Origin: JBBQCW01 sp038319025
GTDB lineage: Bacteria; Actinomycetota; Thermoleophilia; Solirubrobacterales; Solirubrobacteraceae
Direction of reading: 5' to 3'
DNA: 22,419 nt
Assembly: GCA_038319025.1 (NCBI GenBank)
Contig: JBBQCW010000027.1
Span: 1 to 22,419, forward strand
Each line of letters begins with the position of its first letter. Position 1 is the stretch's first letter. The translations under genes and the position numbers were made by a program. The notes under the pieces were generated by a model. The model saw nothing but the letters and a program-made list of their open reading frames with translations. It searched no databases and had not been told where the DNA came from. This document shows positions 1-5,330 of this stretch, in pieces.

Positions 1-93
1 GCGCTCGTGGGGGCGGCCAGGGGCCCAACGGGGGTCGCGGTCGCGGCGTAACACAGCCGCCGCGACCTCCGGATCCACGTTGGTGAGCCCCAT
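1..93 (-). CDS. N-terminus of unidentified protein downstream of the ubiquitin-like gene (partial)
   Basis: An ATG at 93-91 on the minus strand opens a frame that stays open to the window edge, giving 31 residues starting MGLTNVDPEV and rich in Arg and Pro. It begins 3 nt after the TAA of the ubiquitin-like gene, so the two are almost certainly co-transcribed and probably translationally coupled; the GC-rich end of the upstream gene offers only a weak GGCGGGG ribosome site. The fragment is too short to assign a family. In known bacterial ubiquitin-like operons this position is taken by an E1-like, E2-like or JAB-peptidase protein, but nothing in the visible residues proves that. The function is therefore left open. 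Confidence 0.6.
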   Translation of the reverse strand, partial: MGLTNVDPEVAAAVLRRDRDPRWAPGRPHER

Positions 94-96
94 GTC

Positions 97-411
97 TTAC
101 GCCCCGCCGGTCCCGCTCACCCAGAGCCAGACCAACTTGGGGCAGTGTCCGGCCTCGAGGTAGGCCTTGAAGGTGATGTCCCGATACTGAAGGACATCCT
201 CGCCGCGGCCCTCACAGGTCAGGCGGTCATCGGCCTGCGGCTCGCGGCGCAGCTTCTTCTCGTAGAGCCGGTCGATGACAGTCTGCAGGGTCTGCTTCGG
301 GTTGATCTCGAAGAGGTAGGTGTCGCCGTCGTCCTGGTTGTGGACGGTCACCTCCAGCTTCTTCGCCTTGTCGTCGTCCTTCGTGTCCTGCGATGTGATC
401 TGGGGGTTCAT
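97..411 (-). CDS. Small ubiquitin-like (beta-grasp) protein with C-terminal Gly-Gly-Ala
   Basis: This 104-residue protein has a charged, flexible N-terminus (residues 1-18, QDTKDDDKAKK). It then shows a ubiquitin-like order of elements: beta strand LEVTVHN (19-25), strand TYLFEIN (31-37), helix TLQTVIDRLYEKK (41-53), a middle segment with DVLQYRDITF, and a last hydrophobic strand KLVWLWV (92-98) ending in SGTGGA. The terminal Gly102-Gly103 followed by a single Ala is what a modifier processed and activated by an E1-like enzyme would look like. It resembles the bacterial single or tandem Ubl families linked to E1/E2/JAB operons, though I cannot name the exact family. The start at 411 is chosen over longer frames because AAGGAGG lies 5-6 nt upstream. 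The next gene begins 3 nt after its stop. The assignment rests on fold pattern and tail, without a search. Confidence 0.65.
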   Translation of the reverse strand: MNPQITSQDTKDDDKAKKLEVTVHNQDDGDTYLFEINPKQTLQTVIDRLYEKKLRREPQADDRLTCEGRGEDVLQYRDITFKAYLEAGHCPKLVWLWVSGTGGA

Positions 412-495
412 CGGGGCCTCCTTGGGGCCAGTTGTCCGGCGTATCCGCGAAGTCCCGTGCCATGCGGCATTGGCTGAGCGGTGTTTCAGTAGTGG

Positions 496-501
496 AGCAT
501 A
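496..501 (-). promoter_or_regulatory. Probable -10 element for the ubiquitin-like operon
   Basis: On the minus strand the sequence reads TGC-TATGCT, an extended -10 (TGn before the hexamer). No convincing -35 is present. The 5' leader to the ATG at 411 would be about 75-80 nt. The same heptamer TATGCTC serves as the opposing -10 at 551-557, so the two divergent promoters are mirror images. Confidence 0.45.
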
Positions 502-533
502 GCAGACACGCGGCACCAGTGGGACAGGGCCTC

Positions 534-550
534 ACGACTGCAACAGTCGT
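534..550. promoter_or_regulatory. Palindromic operator candidate 1 (HTH regulator promoter)
   Basis: ACGACTG-CAA-CAGTCGT is a perfect inverted repeat with 7-bp arms and a 3-nt spacer. It abuts the -10 element of the HTH gene, where a bound dimer would block RNA polymerase. A near half-site, CAGTAGT (487-493), lies at the expected transcription start of the divergent ubiquitin-like operon. Binding by the adjacent HTH protein is inferred. Confidence 0.55.
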
Positions 551-556
551 TATGCT
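551..556 (+). promoter_or_regulatory. Leaderless-type -10 (TATGCT) for the HTH gene
   Basis: TATGCT lies 8 nt before the ATG at 565. There is no separate ribosome site, since the only purine run (GGAG) ends 1 nt from the ATG. Transcription would start at or next to the start codon, as at other genes in this window. Confidence 0.45.
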
Positions 557-566
557 CTCGGAGCAT
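552..566. promoter_or_regulatory. Palindromic operator candidate 2, overlapping the HTH start codon
   Basis: ATGCTC-TCG-GAGCAT is a perfect 6-bp inverted repeat with a 3-nt spacer. Its centre is 17 bp from the centre of the palindrome at 534-550. It covers the -10 element and the first two bases of the start codon, an arrangement suited to autorepression. The arm sequence differs from that of palindrome 1, so the same protein may not bind both. Confidence 0.4.
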
Positions 567-957
567 GACCAACTCCTCTGGACGTTCTTCCGTTCCCGCG
601 GTCGACGCCTCCGAGCTCGGGGCTCGAGTCCGAGCAAAGCGCCAAGCGTCGGGCCTCAGCCTTCGAGCCGCCGCCAAGGACCTCGACATGTCCGCCGCGA
701 CGATCTCTCGCGTCGAGTCGGGCGAACACCTACCCGAGCGCGACCACCTCTTACGCCTTGCCGACTGGGCCGGTATGCGACTCGACCGGGCTGCCCGCCA
801 TCGCCGGAACGCCGATGTTCACGGCCACGATGCGAGCACCATGGAAGCTGTCGCCCTGCACTTCCGAGCCGACCCAGACCTGGACCCAGACGACGCCGAG
901 ACGCTGGTCCTGCTCGCGCAGACGGCGTACGAGCGGATGAGCAAGAGGCAGAAGTGA
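565..957 (+). CDS. XRE-family helix-turn-helix transcriptional regulator
   Basis: This 130-residue protein carries one N-terminal HTH_XRE domain (about residues 18-72). It has the usual pattern: LGARVRAKRQASGLSLRAAA, then the recognition helix SAATISRVESG and the trailing LLRLADWAGM. The C-terminal part (85-130) is acidic and ends in a short helix; no known domain is recognised. It is followed after 4 nt by an ImmA/IrrE-type peptidase gene, so the two form an operon. Regulator/peptidase pairs of this kind (phage ImmR/ImmA, CapH/CapP of CBASS and other defence operons) work by repression relieved when the peptidase cuts the repressor. It is divergent from the ubiquitin-like operon with two palindromes between them, so it probably represses itself and that operon. 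An in-frame TTA leucine codon (L63) is present. Confidence 0.85.
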   Translation: MTNSSGRSSVPAVDASELGARVRAKRQASGLSLRAAAKDLDMSAATISRVESGEHLPERDHLLRLADWAGMRLDRAARHRRNADVHGHDASTMEAVALHFRADPDLDPDDAETLVLLAQTAYERMSKRQK

Positions 958-961
958 CGAC

Positions 962-1543
962 GTGGCGTACGACCGGACCGACTTCCGCGCAAAGGCGCGG
1001 ATCGAGAGGACTGCTGCGGAGATCCGCGGGGAACTCGGCCTCGATCAGATCGCGGTGCTCGATCCGGTAGTTCTTCTCGCTCACGTTGACGCCGAGCTCT
1101 TCTACGTGGAGGAGCTAGTCGACGACCCGGTCCAGCTGCGCCGTGTTCGGAGCATCGCGTTCGATGGACTTGCGTTCACCCACCCGGAGTCTGGCCGCTC
1201 GGTCATCCTCCTCAACTGCGGCAAGCCGGAGCGGCGCCAGAGGGCAACGCTGATGGAGGAGCTTGCTCATATCCTGCTTAAGCATCGGCCCAGCCGAGTT
1301 GCGCTTGACCCGGACCTCGGCGTGATGCGCCGGACGTTCGATCGGGCGCAGGAGAACGAGGCGTACGACCTCGGCTGCGCGCTGCTTCTACCCAAGGAAC
1401 GCATCCAGCGAGACGTGAAGGACCAACAGCGGCTCGTGCGGGAGATCGCGGACGAGCACGGATGTAGCCACGAGCTAGTCAGTTATCGCATCAAACGGGC
1501 CCGGCTGTGGCGCCGATACCAGTTGTACGCGGCCGCGGCCTGA
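962..1543 (+). CDS. ImmA/IrrE (M78)-type metallopeptidase with altered active site
   Basis: The protein has 193 residues, starts with GTG 4 nt after the HTH stop, and has the size and layout of the DUF955/M78 family. An N-terminal helical part is followed by the active-site helix RQRATLMEELAHILLKH (92-108) and by QENEAYDLGCALLLP (130-144), which matches the family's glutamate-ligand and ALLLP block. In the classical HExxH motif the first His is a zinc ligand. Here the motif reads E99-E100-L-A-H103, so that ligand is Glu, and a further His (H108) follows. The protein may be a variant peptidase with another metal geometry, or a non-catalytic sensor. By analogy with ImmA and CapP it would act on the adjacent HTH repressor upon stress or infection. 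The family call is firm; activity is uncertain. Confidence 0.8.
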   Translation: MAYDRTDFRAKARIERTAAEIRGELGLDQIAVLDPVVLLAHVDAELFYVEELVDDPVQLRRVRSIAFDGLAFTHPESGRSVILLNCGKPERRQRATLMEELAHILLKHRPSRVALDPDLGVMRRTFDRAQENEAYDLGCALLLPKERIQRDVKDQQRLVREIADEHGCSHELVSYRIKRARLWRRYQLYAAAA

Positions 1544-1588
1544 ACCCAGCCCATTGATAGTTGGCGGGGCTGGCGGACCGCGCATCGA

Positions 1589-1601
1589 CTAGGGGTCCTA
1601 G
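1589..1601. repeat. Short inverted repeat CTAGG-GGT-CCTAG
   Basis: This is a perfect 5-bp palindrome with a 3-nt spacer, between the peptidase stop and the larger hairpin at 1609-1633. No function is assigned. Confidence 0.35.
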
Positions 1602-1608
1602 AACGCCC

Positions 1609-1633
1609 GAGGGCCCTACAAAGTAGGGCCCTC
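1609..1633. terminator. Strong GC-rich hairpin, probable bidirectional terminator
   Basis: Arms 1609-1619 and 1623-1633 are perfect 11-bp complements (GAGGGCCCTAC / GTAGGGCCCTC) around an AAA loop. It sits between the convergent ends of the peptidase gene and nrdJ, where a terminator is expected. There is no clear T tract on either side, so termination would be atypical. The hairpin could instead belong to the mobile-element end that follows. Confidence 0.5.
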
Positions 1634-1718
1634 TGACAACTTTGTGCGGATCAGCTCTGCCATCTCGGAGCGGATCCACTGACAAGTGGTGCGGAAACCA
1701 CTGACAGATCCGTGCGGA
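1633..1718. mobile_element. Three CTGACA-N4/5-GTGCGGA direct repeats: possible solo insertion-sequence end (IS21-like)
   Basis: The motif CTGACA followed by 4-5 nt and GTGCGGA occurs at 1633-1650, 1679-1695 and 1701-1718. Copies two and three are each preceded by CCA (CCACTGACA). On the minus strand this reads as repeated TCCGCAC...TGTCAG. Several copies of a short repeat at one end are characteristic of IS21-family elements. No transposase is present in the window, so this would be a remnant. It lies 7 nt from the nrdJ stop codon and marks the boundary between accessory and core DNA. The repeats are seen directly; the IS21 reading is inference. Confidence 0.4.
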
Positions 1719-1724
1719 TTTACA

Positions 1725-4646
1725 TCAACCGCAACCCGTGTTGAACCCGCAGCTGCCGCACGTGTAGCACGAGCCGGTGCGCTGCATCATGCCGCCGCAC
1801 TGCTGGCACGCCGGGCCGAGATCCAGGCCGCGGAGGGCGGCCGGCATCACCGGGGGCGTGTCGGTCAGCGCGGATGCGGCCGGGGCGGCAGGTGCCGCCG
1901 CAGCCGCCGGGGCGGCCGGCGTCACCTCGACGACAGCGCCACCGTTGGACGGGCCGGCGGTGTCGCCGGCGACCGACGTGCCGGCGTTCTGCGCGGACTG
2001 CCGGGCGCGGACCTCGGCGGTCATGATGCCCAGTTCCTCTTGGATGTCGCTGTCCAGGAAGCGGCTGGCGAGCCAGCGCATGATGTAGTCGGGCATCGAC
2101 TTGGCGAACGGGATCTCCGGGTTCTGCGTGATCCCTTCCGGCTCGAACCGCATGTAGCTGAACTTCTCCACGAGCGTCGCGAGCGGAACGCCGTACTGCA
2201 GTGCGATCGAGATCGACGTGGCGAACGCGTTCATCATGCCGCGCAGCGTCGAGCCTTCCTTGCCGATGTCGGTGAGGAAGATCTCGCCGACCGTCCCGTC
2301 CTCGTACATGCCGGCGGTGATGTAGCCCTCGTGCCCGCCGATCGAGAACTTGTGCGTGATCGACTGACGCTCGCGCGGCATCCGGTTACGCATCGGGCCG
2401 GGCTTCTCAGAGACAGCCGGGGTCGGCGGCGTCGCGGCCTGCACCCGGGCGATCGCGGCCGCCACGGCGGCGTCCACGTCGTCCTGGGTGATGCCGGAGT
2501 CGACGAGCACAACTTCCTTCTCCGTCTGCGCGTCGGTGCGCAGGGCCTGCGCCGTCTTGGAGCCGTCACGGTAGATGGCCAGGGCCTTCACGCCGCAATG
2601 CCACGCCTGGATGTAGGCGTCGGCGATGTCCTCGACGGTCGCCGTCTGCGGCATGTTCACCGTCTTGGAGATGGCGCCCGAGATGAACGGCTGCACTGCG
2701 CCCATCATCTTGATGTGGCCCATGTGCGAGATGGCCCGCTCACCGACGGCCACGTCGAACACGGACATGTGCTCCTCAGCCAGTCCGGGGGCTCCGACGA
2801 TCGTGTTGTGCTCGTTGATGTAGGCGACGATCTGCTCGATCGCCTCGTTGGCGTAGCCGAGTGTCTCCAGGGCCTGCGGGATCGTCTGGTTGACGATGGT
2901 CATCTGTCCGCCGCCGACCAGTTCCTTGAACTTCACCAGGGAGAAGTCGGGCTCCACGCCGGTCGTGTCGCAATCCATCAGGAACGAGATCGTCCCCGTC
3001 GGTGCGAGCACGGTGGCCTGCGCGTTGCGGTAACCGTAGGCCTCGCCCAGCGCGACGGCCTCGTCCCACGTGGTGCGGGCCGCGGCGAGCAGCGCGGTGT
3101 CCGAGCAGGTGGAATCCGGGATCACGTACGAAGCGTCGCGGTGCATCCGCATGACGTTGTTGTGGGCCTCGCGGTTCTCCGGGTAGCGCTCGTACGGGCC
3201 GAGCGCGCCGGCGACTTGGGCCGACTGGCGGTAGCCGCGACCGGTCATCAGCGCCGTGATGGCGGCGGCGGTGCCGCGGCCCTCGTCGGAGTCGTAAGGC
3301 ATGCCGTTGGACATGAGGTACGCGCCGAGGTTGGCGTAGCCGAGGCCGAGCTGGCGGAACGCGCGAGCGTTGACGCCGATCTCCTCGGTCGGGTAGCTCG
3401 ACGGGCCGACGACGATCTCCTGGGCCAGGAACACCACGTCGATCGCGTGCTGGAAGGTGCCTACGTCAAATGTGCCGTCGGGGCGGCGGAACTTCATCAG
3501 GTTCAGCGACGCGAGGTTGCAGGCCGAGTCGTCGACGTGCATGTACTCAGAGCACGGGTTGGACGCGTTGATGCGCCCCGACGCCGGGCTCGTGTGCCAC
3601 TGGTTGATGATCGTGTCGTACTGCACGCCCGGGTCCGCGCAGCGCCAGGCGGCCTCGGCGATGTCCTGCATGAGCTGGCGGGCCGGGATCGGCTCACCTA
3701 TGGGCTCGCCGGTCGCGCGGGCGATGAGGTTCCAGTCCTCATCGTTCTGCACGGCGTGCATGAACTCGTCGGTGACGCGCACCGAGTTGTTGGCGTTCTG
3801 GTACTGGATCGAGGTGAAGCCGTCCCCGTCGATCGACATGTCAAAGCCGGCGTCACGCAGCGCAGCAGCCTTGTCCTCCTCTTTGGCCTTGCACCAGATG
3901 AACTGCTGGATGTCCGGATGATCGATGTCCAGCACGACCATCTTGGCCGCGCGGCGCGTCTTGCCGCCGGACTTGATGGTGCCGGCCCACGAGTCGGCGC
4001 CGCGCATGAAGGAGACGGGGCCCGAAGCGGTGCCGCCCTTGCTCAGCGGCTCCATCGACCCACGGATGTTGGAGAGGTTGATGCCCGAGCCCGAGCCGCC
4101 GCGGAAGATACGGCCCTCGCGCGTGTTCCAATCGAGGATCGAGTCCATCGTGTCCTCGACCGAGAGGATGAAGCAGGCCGAGCATTGCGGGCTCTCTTCG
4201 AACCCGACGTTGAACCACACGGGGGAGTTGAAGGCGGCCATCTGGTGAAGCAGGATGTAGGTGAGTTCGGCCTCGAAGGTGTCGCCGTCCTCCGCCGTGG
4301 CGAAGTACCCGCGAGCGCGACCCCAGTCGGCGATCGTGCCGGAGACGCGGCCGATCATCTGCTTGACGGAGCGCTCACGCGTGGGCGAACCGACCTGGCC
4401 GCGGAAGTACTTCTGGGAGACGATGTTGGTCGAGTTCTGCGACCACGACAGGGGAAATTCGACGTTCTCCTGCTCGAAGGCGATCTTGCCGCCGTGACCG
4501 ATCCGCGCGTCCCTGGTCTCCCATTTGATCGCATCGAACGGGTGCACGCCGGGCGTGGTGAACCGTCGACTGATCGACATCGGCTGACTGTGCGCCTCCT
4601 GGGCGGCAACGGTCGGCGTGAGCAGGGTCTGCGGGTTGGTCTCCAT
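1725..4646 (-). CDS. nrdJ: Vitamin B12-dependent (class II) ribonucleoside-diphosphate reductase
   Basis: The 973-residue enzyme reduces ribonucleotides to deoxyribonucleotides with adenosylcobalamin as radical source, in an oxygen-independent way. Visible motifs are SPVWFNVGFEESPQCSACF (141-159), the glycine-rich FRGGSGSGINLSNIRG, the catalytic loop NPCSE (363-367; C365 the expected thiyl cysteine, E367 catalytic) with a partner cysteine C376 eleven residues on, as in other class II enzymes, and APTGTIS. A TSCPD-like region begins THKFSIGGHEGYIT, and the C-terminus is a Cys-rich CxxC tail (CQQCGG...CYTCGSCG) that re-reduces the active site. An Ala/Pro-rich linker precedes the tail. The start at 4646 is preferred because of the purine-rich ribosome site just upstream (GGAAGAGGAAGAGGCAG), though the frame extends to 4763 and MSISRRFTTPG is a later possibility. 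It appears to be a single-gene unit. Confidence 0.97.
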   Translation of the reverse strand: METNPQTLLTPTVAAQEAHSQPMSISRRFTTPGVHPFDAIKWETRDARIGHGGKIAFEQENVEFPLSWSQNSTNIVSQKYFRGQVGSPTRERSVKQMIGRVSGTIADWGRARGYFATAEDGDTFEAELTYILLHQMAAFNSPVWFNVGFEESPQCSACFILSVEDTMDSILDWNTREGRIFRGGSGSGINLSNIRGSMEPLSKGGTASGPVSFMRGADSWAGTIKSGGKTRRAAKMVVLDIDHPDIQQFIWCKAKEEDKAAALRDAGFDMSIDGDGFTSIQYQNANNSVRVTDEFMHAVQNDEDWNLIARATGEPIGEPIPARQLMQDIAEAAWRCADPGVQYDTIINQWHTSPASGRINASNPCSEYMHVDDSACNLASLNLMKFRRPDGTFDVGTFQHAIDVVFLAQEIVVGPSSYPTEEIGVNARAFRQLGLGYANLGAYLMSNGMPYDSDEGRGTAAAITALMTGRGYRQSAQVAGALGPYERYPENREAHNNVMRMHRDASYVIPDSTCSDTALLAAARTTWDEAVALGEAYGYRNAQATVLAPTGTISFLMDCDTTGVEPDFSLVKFKELVGGGQMTIVNQTIPQALETLGYANEAIEQIVAYINEHNTIVGAPGLAEEHMSVFDVAVGERAISHMGHIKMMGAVQPFISGAISKTVNMPQTATVEDIADAYIQAWHCGVKALAIYRDGSKTAQALRTDAQTEKEVVLVDSGITQDDVDAAVAAAIARVQAATPPTPAVSEKPGPMRNRMPRERQSITHKFSIGGHEGYITAGMYEDGTVGEIFLTDIGKEGSTLRGMMNAFATSISIALQYGVPLATLVEKFSYMRFEPEGITQNPEIPFAKSMPDYIMRWLASRFLDSDIQEELGIMTAEVRARQSAQNAGTSVAGDTAGPSNGGAVVEVTPAAPAAAAAPAAPAASALTDTPPVMPAALRGLDLGPACQQCGGMMQRTGSCYTCGSCGFNTGCG

Positions 4647-4823
4647 CTGCCTCTTCCTCTTCCCCGGCGCCGTAATCCCGGTGGGTGCGGCGTCGCTGCG
4701 GGTGGTACGTGTGGACGGATGAATATCCGCCTCTGTCCGGACGGAACGGTCCCCCGCTTGCACTCAATTTTACCGACCGCGGACCTCGGCCCGAGAGGCT
4801 TCCCTGCACCTTCCGCAGTTTGT
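4647..4823 (-). promoter_or_regulatory. nrdJ promoter and leader region
   Basis: The gap holds a candidate -10, TAAAAT (minus strand 4772-4767), which would give a leader of about 115 nt. In the leader, 4731-4714 can form a 7-bp hairpin (one G-U pair) with loop ATTC. I looked for a cobalamin riboswitch and for NrdR-type boxes and saw neither. No -35 of standard form is evident. Confidence 0.35.
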
Positions 4824-5330
4824 TCAGCGGCCGAGCCGAATCCAGTCGGTGAACTCCGCCCATGTACCGCCGACGCGCCAAGATGCCTCGGCGCACGAGT
4901 GGCGTGCACGACGGAGCCACGGAGGGTCATAGGCGCGCCAGCGCATGAGGGCGGCGATCACGAGGACCAACAGGCTGAGGAAGGCGATCACGCCGACCAG
5001 GACGGCCCAGATGGGCGGCGCAGGCTCGAGGTCAGCGCCCGCGGTGCCGGTGGACCCGACGATGAGGGTGACCGAGGGGACGGGGACGACGGTGGCGGGC
5101 GTCGTTGACGTCGTCGTGGTGCTTGCCCCGGGGGCCGTCTCCGTGGTCGCCGTGGTGCCGGTCGGCGCCGTCGTGGTCGCCGGCGGCGTGGTCGGCGTGG
5201 TCGCGGGAGTGGTCGCCGTGGGGGTCGTATTGGCCGTCTCGGTCACGGGTGCGGCGGACTGCGCTTGGGCGGCGGGGGCCGTGAAGGCGAGTGCGCTGAC
5301 GAGCACGAGGGTGAGAGAAAGGCGACGCAT
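4824..5330 (-). CDS. Exported Thr/Pro-rich single-pass membrane protein, function unknown
   Basis: The protein has 168 residues. Residues 1-24 are a signal peptide (MRRLSLTLVLVSALAF...AQAQ). Residues 28-83 are an extended Thr/Pro/Ala stretch typical of a glycosylated or wall-spanning stalk. One transmembrane helix follows at about 107-129 (IWAVLVGVIAFLSLLVLVIAALM). The cytoplasmic tail (about 130-168) is Trp/Arg-rich and ends in WAEFTDWIRLGR. No enzymatic domain is visible. Its ATG directly follows the TAG of the coiled-coil protein with zero spacing, so it is the last gene of the tmk operon. The short tail looks like an interaction motif; the role is unknown. Confidence 0.75.
   Translation of the reverse strand: MRRLSLTLVLVSALAFTAPAAQAQSAAPVTETANTTPTATTPATTPTTPPATTTAPTGTTATTETAPGASTTTTSTTPATVVPVPSVTLIVGSTGTAGADLEPAPPIWAVLVGVIAFLSLLVLVIAALMRWRAYDPPWLRRARHSCAEASWRVGGTWAEFTDWIRLGR

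Noticed and set aside
145..477. Plus-strand frame opposite the ubiquitin-like gene
   Set aside because: Hydrophobic Leu/Val-rich antisense translation with no ribosome site. The minus-strand gene has a strong ribosome site and a coherent fold pattern.
4647..4830. Possible cobalamin riboswitch upstream of the B12-dependent reductase
   Set aside because: A GGTGCAGGGAAGCC-like stretch is present on the minus strand, but the conserved core (GCCCCCGCAACTG-type block and B12 box) is missing, and it lies upstream of the likely -10.
1686..5108. A 1140-residue open frame on the plus strand
   Set aside because: It is antisense to nrdJ, whose protein has all class II reductase motifs. The antisense product is low-complexity Arg/Gly/Val sequence caused by high GC at codon third positions.
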